This document shows positions 1 through 8,816 of a stretch of 64,000 nucleotides of DNA, in pieces (position 1 is the stretch's first letter; the number at the start of each line of letters is the position of its first letter). The notes beneath the pieces were generated by a model. The model worked only from the letters and a program-made list of their open reading frames with translations. It was not told where the DNA came from and did not search any database. Made by a program: the position numbers and the translations under genes. The stretch spans positions 496,001 through 560,000 of the forward strand of contig NZ_CP110973.1 of NCBI RefSeq assembly GCF_026248825.1, written 5' to 3'. This DNA is from Larkinella insperata. Lineage in GTDB: Bacteria; Bacteroidota; Bacteroidia; Cytophagales; Spirosomataceae.

Positions 1-95
1 TAGGGTTGCTCGTTGTCCCTCCCTAACTCCAATTCCGGCGCTGTGGTTTGCAGACGTGCGGTAATAAACGGCCTGTAGCCGGAACCTGCTCCGGA

Positions 96-1478
96 TTACA
101 GGCGCTTGGCAACGTGATCTCCACCCTGATGGACAACCACTTGCGTCACCTTCCCGGCAGCGTCTTTGAAGAAGGTTAGTTGCGCATCCACGGCTTTGAG
201 GAAAAACCGGGTTGGGCTCTCGGCAAACAACTCAAATTTGGGTTGCCCAGTCACCTGCAGAAAGAGACTTCCGGTTTCGTAGGTGATGGCGATCGTACGC
301 GCGGCATCCAGCCTGTAGGTGCCCGCATACTGCCGCAGGACGGTTTCATCGACCCGAACAACCTTCCGGTTGATTGGCAACTTATACGGTTCCTCGTAGA
401 CAATTTTCAGCACGTCCGTTGCAATCGGGTCCAGCGTCGTCAGGTCCGACGCATCGTCGACATTGCACAACAGAATCACTACCACGTCATCCTCGGGCAC
501 CTGTACGTAGAACGTTGCAAAACCGTAGATGTTACCGTTCTGATAAATAAGCTTTTTCCCTTCGGCAAAGTAACTGATGCCCCAGCCGTAACCCCAATGT
601 CCCTGGTTTGGTGGCGTCAGGGCCGCTTCCCAGGTTTCCGGTTTGAGGAGCTGACGGTTTTGCACCACCCGCGACCAGCGGTATAAATCCCCCACCGAAC
701 TGTACAGGCCACCGGCCGCGTAAGCCACGGTGGAATCAACAATCAGCGTTTTAACCAGCACCGAATCTTTCCGGAATGTGTACCCCGTTGTTTTTCCACG
801 GTCTTTCAGATTGATAAAATCAAAACCCGTCCGGGTCAGTTGCAGGGGTTTCAAAAACCGTTCGCGCACGACGGTTTCAAACGGTTTGCCGGTTATTTTT
901 TCGACGATCAGGCCCAGCAAATAATACCCGGAGTTGGTGTAATTGACGGCCGTTCCCGGCGGGGCCGCCAGTGGCTTGTCTTTAAACTGAGCCACCACCC
1001 ATTCTTTGGCAACCGGCCGCGTCACCCGAACGCTGTCCGGGCCGTAGAGGATGCTCTTGAAATCATAAATACCGGACGTGTGGAAAAACAACTGTTCCAG
1101 CGTGATCTGATCGCCCTGCGGATAGTCCGGCAAATACTTCGTCAGCTTGTCGTTCAGCGACAGTTTTTTTTCTTCCTGCAATTGCAGAACGACCGCCCCG
1201 GTAAACGTCTTGGTGATCGAACCGAGTTGGTAGAGGCTGTTGGTATCATTGGGAATTTTACGGTCAACATCCCGCCAGCCGAAGCCCTTTTTGAGTAGAA
1301 CCGTGCCTTTCTGAGCCACCAGCGCCGTGCCGTTGAAGCGGTGTAGATGAGCCGAAACCGTCAGGTATTCTTCTAACTTTTGGACCGTCGTTTTCGGATT
1401 TGGCCGCTGCTGCGCCCCGACCGGGACCAATGGTATACAGACCAGCAAACTGAGTATGAGTCGAATAAGGTTTTTCAT
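96..1478 (-). CDS. Secreted serine hydrolase, class C beta-lactamase/penicillin-binding fold
   Basis: The 460-residue protein starts with a Sec signal (about residues 1-22, ending GAQQ). It then has the serine beta-lactamase/DD-peptidase fold: Ser87-x-x-Lys90 in GSITK and the Tyr180-Thr-Asn182 motif in NYTNSG. Residues from about 375 on look like the small beta domain (DUF3471-like) often found at the end of this family. Family knowledge says such proteins cleave D-amino-acid peptides, beta-lactams or esters in the periplasm; the sequence alone does not choose between them. The gene is followed by an unrelated minus-strand peptidase gene ending at 1540, so it is probably transcribed alone or as the last gene of that strand run. 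The start is ATG. Confidence 0.9.
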   Translation of the reverse strand: MKNLIRLILSLLVCIPLVPVGAQQRPNPKTTVQKLEEYLTVSAHLHRFNGTALVAQKGTVLLKKGFGWRDVDRKIPNDTNSLYQLGSITKTFTGAVVLQLQEEKKLSLNDKLTKYLPDYPQGDQITLEQLFFHTSGIYDFKSILYGPDSVRVTRPVAKEWVVAQFKDKPLAAPPGTAVNYTNSGYYLLGLIVEKITGKPFETVVRERFLKPLQLTRTGFDFINLKDRGKTTGYTFRKDSVLVKTLIVDSTVAYAAGGLYSSVGDLYRWSRVVQNRQLLKPETWEAALTPPNQGHWGYGWGISYFAEGKKLIYQNGNIYGFATFYVQVPEDDVVVILLCNVDDASDLTTLDPIATDVLKIVYEEPYKLPINRKVVRVDETVLRQYAGTYRLDAARTIAITYETGSLFLQVTGQPKFELFAESPTRFFLKAVDAQLTFFKDAAGKVTQVVVHQGGDHVAKRL

Positions 1479-1539
1479 GGCTAGGTTGTCAGGGACAAAA
1501 GTAGGATCGAAACCGGTCTTTAGCCGCCATCGTTCGGTA

Positions 1540-4473
1540 TTATTGTTTTAGAAACTCCGGCTCAATTTCTTCAATGTTTACGTAAAACCGGATTTCGTCT
1601 GCTTCAAAATCGTCGGCGGTCATGTTGGGCAGCGTCATGGTCTGCCAGTCGTTCGTGGGCGTGATGAATTCGAACTGATCCGGCTTCTGGGTGACCAGAA
1701 TTGGCATCCGGAAATTCGGCACGTCGGTCTGCCAGCGGTAATTCACTACCAGCGCCTGCGGTTTTTCCACCAGTTTGACCTGCAGGGTGGGCGGGGCCGT
1801 GTGGTTCAGGTACTGGTCAAAAAACGGGGTGTAGTCGGCGCAGGTTCTTTCGTTCAGGTAATCAATAAGGTCCTTTGTGGAAACCGTCTGAAGCCGAAAC
1901 CGCTCCTGAATGTCTTTCAACATAGCCGCCCAAAGCGAATCATTCCGGAGCGTATGGCGGAGCGTATAGAGCACCAAGGCACCTTTGGCGTATAGATCCC
2001 CAATTTCGTAGTGGATATGGTTTACATCGCGAACGCCGATGATGGGTTCCCGACCGATGACCTGCGGTAACAACGAAGCGACATACCCTAACTCACCGTC
2101 CTCGACCACCGAATCCAGGTAAAACCCTTCCGAATACGTCGCAAACGCTTCGTGAATCCACAGGTCGGCCATGTCGCGGCAACTGACGTTGTTGCCCCAC
2201 CATTCGTGCGACACTTCGTGCCAGACCAGTTTCATCAAAGCCAGGCTATCGGCCGCCGTCAGCGAATCGGGCCGGCGGGCGGGCAGCTTCCCAAACGATA
2301 CGGCGCTCTGGTGCTCCATCGGATACAGTGATTCCATCAGCGTAAAGCCGTCGCGCGGGAACGGGTAGTTGCCGTAGTGCTTTTCCAGCGTCGCCAGCAT
2401 CGGTTTAACGCCGTCGAAAACCCAGCGAAACTGTTCCGCATTGTAGGGCATATAATAGTAATTCAGCGTCAGCGAATCCGGGCCGTAAGTCTCCCGCCGG
2501 TGGGCGTATTTCCCAATGTTCAGGGTCACGTTGTAATTGTTGATCGGGTAACTAACGTACCAGTCATATTGCGTCCAGTTGCCCGGCAGGGCGGTTTTGC
2601 CCACCAGCCGCCCGTTGGAAATATTCATCAGTTTTCCCGGAACGGTCACGCGGATTCGCATGCTGTCGGGTTCGTCGGACAGGTGGTCTTTGTTGGGCCA
2701 CCACAGGCTGGCGCCCGACCCCTGACAAACCACCTGCACCCACGGATTGCCGTCCCGGTCCTTTTCCCATAGAAAACCGCCCATCATCGGCACGGCTAAA
2801 TCCGGCACCTGCGGTTTTCCGGCGTACTCAATTTCCAGTTCGTGCTCGCTGCCCGCTTGTAAGGTTTCCGGAAACTGCACAAAAACCGCATCATGTTCCC
2901 GCGTGTAGGTAAGCGGCTTTCCGGCGTGCTGAATCCGGTGAATCGCCATATTGGCGTATAAATCCACCTGGAGTTTATCCAGCGCAGCCAGCACCCGAAA
3001 GCGCATTTTATTGGTTCCGCTGATGGCCTGGTCGGCAATGTCTACTTTCACAGCCAGGTCGTAGAAGGTCACGTCGTAGTTGCTGCGCAATGGCGTCAGT
3101 TTGCCCCGCAGCGTGTCGGCCCGGGTAAAGCCGTTCTGCCGATTTCCAACCGGGTTTCCAACCCGGTTTTTTGACGAGTCCGGTTTCGAGACGGCTCTTG
3201 GCGGTTCGGGTAGCCCGGAATGGGTCGCCGGCTGCTGCGGGGTAAGGTTACTTTCCCAGGAATTCAGGTTACTCTCGTTGTTGACCAGGGAGCTGAAGGG
3301 GCTCTGGTTTTCGGCCAAATTGGCCTCCGTAAACGGCAATACGCCTTTGGGTCCTACTTCCGTGATGGTGAAACGGGTTGCTACCTCCCAGGCTTTTTCG
3401 ATTAGATTTCGTGATCTGCTGTCAATCTGAAAGCTGTATTGCCGCTCGGCATGGCTCAGGTTCCACTGGCCCGACCCCTCGGGCTGGCTGTAGGTCACCA
3501 CTTCTTTGAGCCCCGTAAACTTCAAATTCATTCTGTGCACCGCCGACGCCAGCTTCTTTAGAAGCCACTGCCGCTTGTTCTCCGCGTCAACGCCCGCTTG
3601 CGTCATCTGAAATTCGGCCCGGACAAACACCATCGTTTGAGCGTCAATGTATAGCTTACCCGTACCAAACGCTTTTCGCTTCCGTTTACCCGGTTTAAAC
3701 GTGATGAGATACATCAGCCGGTCGCCTTTGAGGGTGCTCAGCGTAAAATCGTAGTACTTGAAATTTCGTTCGTTAATGATGTTGCGTTTATGCGAAGCCA
3801 GCTTTACAAAATCGCTGTATAGAAGCAAATTCCGCGCTCCGTTGCTTAAGTTGATGATGAGCGGAAGTTTATGAATGGCCCGGTCATACTCTTTTTTCCG
3901 GCCTTTAATCAACTTCAGGCCATCTTTGATTTCGGCCTGGTTGTAGGCCGCTTTGTAGACGGACAGCACCGCTTCGCTGGAAACAACCGGTTGAGCGTCA
4001 AATTGCTGGTCTTCCCGGTATAAAGCCGTTAGCTGCCTGGAGGTCGTATCGTAATTGCGCGGTATGGCGGCTACGGCTTCTCGCAGAATGTCGACGGCGG
4101 TTTTCCGGCGGGCTCGCACCCGCACTTCGTCCAGCGTCACGGCGGCCGGTTTCAGCCGAATGGTCAGCTTTTGCCGCCCAACTTCCGGAATTTTCCGGGT
4201 CACGGACCGAAACCCGACACTCGAAATCCGTAGGCTATCGGAGGCAGACACCGACGGAATCGTGAGCCGGAATGCGCCATTGTCATTCGTCACCGCCCCG
4301 GCGGTTCGCCCGACAACCGTGATGTTTGCCGAAGGGATTGGCTCGCCGGTGGCCTGGCTGACAACCTTTCCGGCCAGCGTCAGGGAGCCGGATTGGGCCC
4401 GGGCAAACAAGGTAAAAAGTGCAAAAGAGATTCCCGACAGAAGGCGGTAGAAGAAATGGGCTAAATATGGCAT
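1540..4473 (-). CDS. CarboxypepD_reg-like domain fused to M1-family metallopeptidase
   Basis: I chose the ATG at 4473 (977 aa) because it begins MPYLAHFFYRLLSG..ARAQ, a good signal peptide; upstream in-frame starts add 32 non-signal residues. Domains in order: signal (1-27), a CarboxypepD_reg-like beta-sandwich (about 32-115), a DUF5686-like middle part (about 120-390), a Pro/Ser/Asn-rich linker (about 400-460), then an M1 gluzincin domain. The M1 zinc site is complete: HEVSH at 752-756, then 18 residues, then Glu775 in HEAFATY. A variant exopeptidase motif (YPMEHQS) lies before it. The likely role is extracytoplasmic aminopeptidase action. Typical M1 proteins are 600-850 aa without the N-terminal half, so the fusion is unusual. 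The AraC gene upstream is on the same strand, 116 bp away. Confidence 0.88.
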   Translation of the reverse strand: MPYLAHFFYRLLSGISFALFTLFARAQSGSLTLAGKVVSQATGEPIPSANITVVGRTAGAVTNDNGAFRLTIPSVSASDSLRISSVGFRSVTRKIPEVGRQKLTIRLKPAAVTLDEVRVRARRKTAVDILREAVAAIPRNYDTTSRQLTALYREDQQFDAQPVVSSEAVLSVYKAAYNQAEIKDGLKLIKGRKKEYDRAIHKLPLIINLSNGARNLLLYSDFVKLASHKRNIINERNFKYYDFTLSTLKGDRLMYLITFKPGKRKRKAFGTGKLYIDAQTMVFVRAEFQMTQAGVDAENKRQWLLKKLASAVHRMNLKFTGLKEVVTYSQPEGSGQWNLSHAERQYSFQIDSRSRNLIEKAWEVATRFTITEVGPKGVLPFTEANLAENQSPFSSLVNNESNLNSWESNLTPQQPATHSGLPEPPRAVSKPDSSKNRVGNPVGNRQNGFTRADTLRGKLTPLRSNYDVTFYDLAVKVDIADQAISGTNKMRFRVLAALDKLQVDLYANMAIHRIQHAGKPLTYTREHDAVFVQFPETLQAGSEHELEIEYAGKPQVPDLAVPMMGGFLWEKDRDGNPWVQVVCQGSGASLWWPNKDHLSDEPDSMRIRVTVPGKLMNISNGRLVGKTALPGNWTQYDWYVSYPINNYNVTLNIGKYAHRRETYGPDSLTLNYYYMPYNAEQFRWVFDGVKPMLATLEKHYGNYPFPRDGFTLMESLYPMEHQSAVSFGKLPARRPDSLTAADSLALMKLVWHEVSHEWWGNNVSCRDMADLWIHEAFATYSEGFYLDSVVEDGELGYVASLLPQVIGREPIIGVRDVNHIHYEIGDLYAKGALVLYTLRHTLRNDSLWAAMLKDIQERFRLQTVSTKDLIDYLNERTCADYTPFFDQYLNHTAPPTLQVKLVEKPQALVVNYRWQTDVPNFRMPILVTQKPDQFEFITPTNDWQTMTLPNMTADDFEADEIRFYVNIEEIEPEFLKQ

Positions 4474-4564
4474 TGTCGTATTGTTTGGGCCAAAACAGGC
4501 CAAAAACAATGCGACAATCTGCTCAAATCCGGATTTGAGAGGTAATTTCGAAAAAATAAGGTTC

Positions 4565-4585
4565 CACAACCCTGCAAGGGTTGTG
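4565..4585 (-). terminator. Short hairpin after the AraC-type gene
   Basis: A perfect inverted repeat with 9-bp arms (CACAACCCT / AGGGTTGTG) and a 3-nt loop lies just beyond the stop of the AraC gene at 4590. In the minus direction a T-rich stretch follows a few bases later, so it can act as a terminator or attenuator between the regulator and the M1 fusion gene. Confidence 0.5.
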
Positions 4586-4589
4586 TAGC

Positions 4590-5726
4590 TTAAGCGGTTT
4601 CGCGGTTGAGGTATTCTTTGGGTGAAACGCCGGTCATCTGCTTGAACGTCCGCTGGAAGGTGGCCTGGGAGTTAAAGCCGCACTCGAACGCAATACCGGT
4701 TAAGGTCAGGTTGGCATTGCCCGGATCGTTTAGCCGCCGTTTAACTTCCTCCAGCCGGTATTCATTCACAAAGGTGTTGAAACTCTTGCCGAGGTGCTGG
4801 TTCAACACGGCGGAAATCGTTTTGGGCGATACCTGCAAATGCCGCCCCACTTTCTCAACGCTCAGTTCCGGGTCAAGGTACAGCCGGTCGGTTTCCATCG
4901 CCCGGATTAGTCCGCCCGACGTTTCCCGAACAAGTTCGTCGGCCAAGACCGTGGCGCTTGCTTTCCGCACCGGTTCGGGCAGCACCGGCGTCCGCGAATG
5001 CAGGTACCCCCACAAGCCCAGCCAGTAAATCATGACCACAATGGGAATGTAGATTGGATACCAGCCCAACGCATCGAGCAGGCCATTGCGGGTTGCCGGA
5101 ATGATGTACGGAACCAGATGAATAAACCAGATAACCTGAAAGCCCAGAAACACCTTGAGAAACATCCGTAACCAGCGCAGGTTTACCCGTTGAGGTTCAT
5201 TGAGATACGGATTTGCGTTCTGAAACCGGGTCAGCCAGCGGTAGGTCAGGAGCAGGTAAACCGTTACCGAAATCCAGCGGGGAATGTCGGAGTAAACATT
5301 GTATTCGTCTATCAGATAGCTCACCTTCTGATTGTCGCGCGGATCAAATTTGCCGATCAAAACTCCGATGACAAAAACCCAGGCAATCAGTTTGGCCCCC
5401 AGGTCAATGACAACCGGCCAGAAATGCCGCCGTTCGCGTTTGCCCAGCCGAAACTCTAGATCAAGCAGCGATCGGGTATAAAAATAGATTAGCGGCCCAA
5501 AAGGCATCGTTATGATCAACGGGACCAGATCTATAAACAGGCTGATTTGCCAGTTCGCAACCGGAATACCGACGGCCAGGCTCGCCAGCGCCAGCAAACC
5601 GACCAGCGCAGCCAGCAGCCGGTTCGAGAGCCGGTTGCCCTTTCGGTTGAACCACAGCAAAATCGCCAGGATGAAGCCCTGCGCCGTCCCGAGCAGGAGA
5701 ATTAAATTCAGGGGTGGAATCGTCAT
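4590..5726 (-). CDS. Membrane-anchored AraC-family transcriptional regulator
   Basis: The protein is read from the ATG at 5726 (MTIPPLNLILLLG..., 378 aa); an upstream in-frame start would add only nine residues. About six or seven hydrophobic helices fill residues 1-240, and an AraC-type double helix-turn-helix fills the last 100 residues (LYLDPELSVEKVGRHLQVSP..., ending GVSPKEYLNRETA). This architecture, a 7TM-like sensor directly joined to an AraC domain, is common in Bacteroidota and lets a membrane signal act on DNA. The ligand cannot be told from sequence. It sits directly upstream of the M1 peptidase fusion on the same strand, so that gene is a candidate target, though this is only proximity. 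Confidence 0.88.
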   Translation of the reverse strand: MTIPPLNLILLLGTAQGFILAILLWFNRKGNRLSNRLLAALVGLLALASLAVGIPVANWQISLFIDLVPLIITMPFGPLIYFYTRSLLDLEFRLGKRERRHFWPVVIDLGAKLIAWVFVIGVLIGKFDPRDNQKVSYLIDEYNVYSDIPRWISVTVYLLLTYRWLTRFQNANPYLNEPQRVNLRWLRMFLKVFLGFQVIWFIHLVPYIIPATRNGLLDALGWYPIYIPIVVMIYWLGLWGYLHSRTPVLPEPVRKASATVLADELVRETSGGLIRAMETDRLYLDPELSVEKVGRHLQVSPKTISAVLNQHLGKSFNTFVNEYRLEEVKRRLNDPGNANLTLTGIAFECGFNSQATFQRTFKQMTGVSPKEYLNRETA

Positions 5727-5788
5727 ACGGCAAATTACCGAAAAGATAGCCACTGCTCAAGAGCCCCGGAATCACTTTTCTAAAATAG

Positions 5789-5822
5789 AAAAACCCGTCC
5801 TCCGGTTGAGAAGACGGGCTTG
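5789..5822 (-). terminator. Rho-independent terminator of the Spy-like gene
   Basis: Arms CCCGTC (5794-5799) and GACGGG (5813-5818), with partial pairing between them, lie just beyond the stop at 5841. On the minus strand they are followed by TTTTTC, the usual form of an intrinsic terminator. Confidence 0.7.
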
Positions 5823-5840
5823 GGGAATCAGCGCCGGACG

Positions 5841-6248
5841 TTAGCTTCTGCGGCCGTAACCGTTGCCGCGATCGAAGCGGTTGGACTGCTGAAATGCAAA
5901 CCATTTTTCACGCTGCTTGTTGGTCAGCACCTCCAGGATTTCTTTCTGTTTTTGAACCTGAAACCGTTGGTACATCTTCGGATTGCGACGTTGCTGGCTC
6001 GCCATTTCCATTCGGTCGTAACGGTCTTCGATGCGCTTGATTTCTTTTTCCTGTTTCCGCGACAGATTGACGATGGCATCCAGACGGTCGATCTTGATAT
6101 CTTCCTTCACGTCGTCGTAGCGCGAACCGGGCAGTGTTTGCGGAGCCGGATGGCGGTTTACATTGGGGTTGTTGTATCCGCGTTGCGCCATGGAAACACC
6201 GGTGCTTAACAGGGCTATGGTTGCGAGGGCGAAGATTGTCTTTTTCAT
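5841..6248 (-). CDS. Small secreted Spy/CpxP-like (LTxxQ) protein, paralogue A
   Basis: The ATG at 6248 gives 135 aa with a clear signal peptide (MKKTIFALATIALLSTGVSMAQ). The mature part is short, charged and helical, with the phrase EDIKIDRLDAIVNLSRKQEK and a later LTNKQREKWFAFQQ. Both resemble the L-x-x-x-Q/LTxxQ motif of the periplasmic Spy/CpxP chaperone family. The tail is Gly/Arg/Tyr-rich and ends YGRRS. A clear paralogue lies at 13225-13650. By family knowledge such proteins bind misfolded envelope proteins or metals; here that is inference. Regulation looks specific: tandem 21-bp-spaced repeats (6343-6376) lie 94 bp upstream of the start and recur in front of the paralogue. Confidence 0.8.
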   Translation of the reverse strand: MKKTIFALATIALLSTGVSMAQRGYNNPNVNRHPAPQTLPGSRYDDVKEDIKIDRLDAIVNLSRKQEKEIKRIEDRYDRMEMASQQRRNPKMYQRFQVQKQKEILEVLTNKQREKWFAFQQSNRFDRGNGYGRRS

Positions 6249-6342
6249 GGTCGTAAATGGTTTATTTGTTCGTTTCTGTTGGTTAGAGGCCCTTTTTGCC
6301 CCCGCGTTTAACGACCTTTTCCTCCATTCGACCAGCAGACGG

Positions 6343-6376
6343 TTTTCACCGATTAGCCGGATGTTTTTACCGATTA
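6343..6376 (-). promoter_or_regulatory. Two direct repeats, 21-bp period (LytTR-type spacing)
   Basis: In the direction of the Spy-like gene, TAATCGGTAAAAA (6376-6364) and TAATCGGTGAAAA (6355-6343) repeat exactly 21 bp apart. LytTR-family regulators are known to bind pairs of about 9-bp direct repeats with about 12 bp between them, which is this geometry. On the plus strand the core ACCGATTAG matches the published LytTR consensus at most positions. The same element with three copies lies before the paralogue at 13650. The repeats touch the last codons of the upstream gene. Confidence 0.6.
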
Positions 6377-6834
6377 CTGCGTCCAAACAACTGATAGACG
6401 GCAGCCGCAGCCAGCCCACCAACCAGATACCAGCCAATGGTCATGGCCGCCGTGGCCGGCGTGCGGGCACTTGGCTCCGTTCCCAGGCCCATCGGACCGG
6501 GCAGCGCCACCGCCCCTACCCCAGCCGCAGCCCCCAGCGTGGAGCCAAGCAGCCAGGCATTCTCGCGACCGCCAAGGCCCACCAAACTATAATACAAGGT
6601 ATTGGCTACAATATCCCCGCCCAGCGCCAGGGTATGTAGTTTGTCGTCCGGTGGCGGTTGTTGCCCGGCGGCTTTTAGTCCTTTGGCAATGGCCCGCATT
6701 CCCAGCAGGTCGGCCCGGGGGGCTTCGGGTACCACCCGGCGAACCGATTCGTGCAACACCGTTAATACGAAAGCGCCCGCCAGTCCGCTGCCGAGCGATT
6801 GAGCGATCGTTTCAGCCGTCAGTTTTTCGTTCAT
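6367..6834 (-). CDS. Small integral membrane protein of unknown function
   Basis: I take the ATG at 6834 (155 aa, MNEKLTAETIAQSLGSG...) instead of a TTG three codons earlier. Hydrophobic segments lie near residues 12-28 (GSGLAGAFVLTVLHESV), about 70-110 (TLYYSLVGL and LLGSTLGAAAGVGAVAL) and 130-150 (MTIGWYLVGGLAAAAVYQLF), so three to four helices are likely, mostly Gly/Ala-rich. A soluble stretch with DLLGMRAIAKGLKAAGQQPPPDD lies between them. I do not recognise a named family. It is followed on the same strand by the Spy-like gene, 118 bp away, and is divergent from the esterase gene at 7024. Confidence 0.7.
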   Translation of the reverse strand: MNEKLTAETIAQSLGSGLAGAFVLTVLHESVRRVVPEAPRADLLGMRAIAKGLKAAGQQPPPDDKLHTLALGGDIVANTLYYSLVGLGGRENAWLLGSTLGAAAGVGAVALPGPMGLGTEPSARTPATAAMTIGWYLVGGLAAAAVYQLFGRSNR

Positions 6835-7023
6835 AGCATTCAACTTGAAAAGATTTGTTTCCTTGATTTCTGTATGCTAGTAACCACACGGACCGTCAGA
6901 AGTTGGGCCAAGGCCAAATTTTCTACCGTCCCGCCCCGGGTTTCATTCGTGGGGCGCTTACCAGACTTCGGGTAAAATACAGTATAATTGAAAGTCCGAC
7001 GGATTTTACCGAAAACCGAACCG

Positions 7024-7818
7024 ATGAAAACAGTCTCCAAGCTTGCTTTTTTCTCGTTGATGGGCTGCCTGCTGCTGGCGTTCCAACAGGGTGGGCCGCC
7101 CCGCCTGAAGGTGTTTCTGCTCATTGGACAGTCGAACATGGCGGGACGCGGAGTGCCCGAAATCGCCGATCAGCAGACCCATCCGCGCATCTGGATGCTG
7201 ACCAGCGACCAAACCTGGACGCTGGCCCGCGACCCGATGCACTTCGACAAACCGGCCGTGATTGGCGTCGGGCCGGGTTTTTCGTTTGCCAAGCGCCTGG
7301 CCGACACGTATCCGAAGCTGAACATTGGACTGGTACCCTGCGCGGTGGGCGGCTCGGGCATTGATGTCTGGAAACCGGGTGCTTATTACGAACCGACCAA
7401 CTCTCACCCGTACGACGACGCCCTTCGCCGGGCGAAAAAGGCGCTGGAAAACGGCGAGCTGGCCGGTTTTCTCTGGCATCAGGGTGAATCGGACTCCAAA
7501 CCGGAGCTTACCGCGGCTTACGGGCAAAAACTGGCCGAACTGGTGCAACGGTTTCGGACTGACCTGAACGCGCCCGACGTGCCGTTTGTCGTCGGAACGC
7601 TGGGGGATTTCATCGTTAGCCGCAACCCCGACGCCGGAGCCATCAACCAAACCCTGCAAAATGCGACCAAACGCATTCCGAATTCGTATTGCGTTCTGGC
7701 AACCGGTCTGACGCACAAGGGCGATTCCACCCACTTCGACACGCCTTCCGCCCGGAGCCTGGGCCAGCGGTATGCCGACGTGTTTATTCAGCACAAACTT
7801 CTTAAAACCAACCCCTGA
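7024..7818 (+). CDS. Secreted SASA-type carbohydrate esterase (sialate O-acetylesterase-like)
   Basis: The ATG at 7024 gives 264 aa beginning with a signal peptide (MKTVSKLAFFSLMGCLLLAFQQG). The catalytic-block signature IGQSNMAGRG (nucleophile Ser) follows directly, and HQGESD carries the second conserved block of the SASA/DUF303 esterases (CE6-like). The C-terminal DSTHFDTPSARSLG holds the Asp/His pair expected of this SGNH-like fold. The role is removal of acetyl groups from sugars outside the cytoplasm; the exact substrate is unknown. It is the first of four plus-strand genes with small gaps (next start 18 bp after the stop), including another esterase and a sulfatase, which suggests attack on decorated polysaccharide. 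Confidence 0.88.
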   Translation: MKTVSKLAFFSLMGCLLLAFQQGGPPRLKVFLLIGQSNMAGRGVPEIADQQTHPRIWMLTSDQTWTLARDPMHFDKPAVIGVGPGFSFAKRLADTYPKLNIGLVPCAVGGSGIDVWKPGAYYEPTNSHPYDDALRRAKKALENGELAGFLWHQGESDSKPELTAAYGQKLAELVQRFRTDLNAPDVPFVVGTLGDFIVSRNPDAGAINQTLQNATKRIPNSYCVLATGLTHKGDSTHFDTPSARSLGQRYADVFIQHKLLKTNP

Positions 7819-7836
7819 TTTTCTTTCGCATTGATC

Positions 7837-8703
7837 ATGAATTGCATTCGGTTAACCCTACTTTTTTTATCCATAATCAGCGGTTCAGCTTACAGTCAGA
7901 CCGTTACAGACTCCGTTTTAATTGAAGGTCATTACCGTACCTTTCATTTCTTAAAACCGGCCAAACCCGGGGCGTCGCTGGTTTTTGTCCTGCACGGTTC
8001 GGGCGGTAACGGCTTGGGCAACCGCAAGGGGGCCAGCAAACTCGAAGCCATCGCGCCGGATGAAAACATCCTGCTCGTTTATCCCGACGGTTACAAACGC
8101 TACTGGAACGAATGCCGCAAAACCGCCCAGTCGGCGGCCAATCTGGAGAACATCAACGACAACGCGTTTTTTGACGCCATGATCGCTTATTTTCGCAAAA
8201 ACCACCGGATTGATCCGAAGCGGGTTTTTGCCGTCGGCACTTCCGGAGGTGGCCACATGGCCTACAAGCTGGCCCTGACGATGCCCGAAAAATTCCGGGC
8301 GGTTACGGCCCTGATTGCCAACCTCCCCGACACGAATAACCTGGATTGCCCCGAAAAACGCGTGGCCGTTCCGATCCTGATCGTCAACGGAACGGCGGAT
8401 CAAACCAATCCGTACGAAGGCGGGGAAGTCCGCAGCAACGGCATCAGCCTGGGCCTGGTGCGGTCAACGGATCGGACGTTCCGTTACTGGTCCGAACTGG
8501 CGGGGTATCGCCAGCAACCCACCCAAACGCTGCTGCCCGACAATGATCCCAACGACGGCAAAACCATTGAACGGTATACCCATCAGGCGAAGGGCAAACC
8601 CGAAGTTACGCTGCTGAAAGTCATCGGCGGCAAGCACGATTACCCCAACGACATCGACGTGTACCTGGAAGCCTGGGCGTTTTTCAAACGGCAGATGAAG
8701 TAA
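7837..8703 (+). CDS. Secreted PHB-depolymerase/feruloyl-esterase-like alpha/beta hydrolase
   Basis: An in-frame TTG lies two codons earlier, but the ATG at 7837 (288 aa) starts a clean signal peptide (MNCIRLTLLFLSIISGSAYSQ). The oxyanion region reads VLHGSGGNG, the nucleophile elbow is GTSGGGHMAY, and the end carries GGKHDYPN with the catalytic His. This is the pattern of the LpqC/poly(3-hydroxybutyrate) depolymerase family (CE1-related), which also includes feruloyl and acetylxylan esterases. With a sugar esterase before it and a sulfatase after it, action on polysaccharide esters is more likely than on storage polyester. That is an inference from neighbours. The gap to the previous gene is 18 bp, so they are probably co-transcribed. 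Confidence 0.85.
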   Translation: MNCIRLTLLFLSIISGSAYSQTVTDSVLIEGHYRTFHFLKPAKPGASLVFVLHGSGGNGLGNRKGASKLEAIAPDENILLVYPDGYKRYWNECRKTAQSAANLENINDNAFFDAMIAYFRKNHRIDPKRVFAVGTSGGGHMAYKLALTMPEKFRAVTALIANLPDTNNLDCPEKRVAVPILIVNGTADQTNPYEGGEVRSNGISLGLVRSTDRTFRYWSELAGYRQQPTQTLLPDNDPNDGKTIERYTHQAKGKPEVTLLKVIGGKHDYPNDIDVYLEAWAFFKRQMK

Positions 8704-8713
8704 ACACAATGTT

Positions 8714-8797
8714 TATTGCGCAAGTTATTCCGTGGAACGAAGATCACCGGAATAACTCCGCTTAACGCGGATAGACTCCGTTCGACTCTGCGCAATA
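8714..8797 (+). ncRNA. Candidate structured leader RNA (three stems)
   Basis: Between the esterase stop and the GTG start at 8817 the bases fold into nested perfect stems. P1 is TATTGCGCA (8714-8722) with TGCGCAATA (8789-8797). P2 is AGTTATTCCG (8723-8732) with CGGAATAACT (8748-8757). P3 is CCGC (8758-8761) with GCGG (8767-8770). P1, P2 and P3 abut without unpaired bases. There is no T-run, so it is not a simple terminator. It could be a leader element of the symporter gene or a small repeat element. No known riboswitch was recognised. Confidence 0.45.
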
Positions 8798-8816
8798 CGT
8801 TACAACCCGAAAGTCA

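Noticed and set aside
70..103. Hairpin GCCTGTA...TACAGGC near the window start
   Set aside because: It reaches into the coding end of the serine hydrolase and no T-run follows, so a terminator call is not supported.
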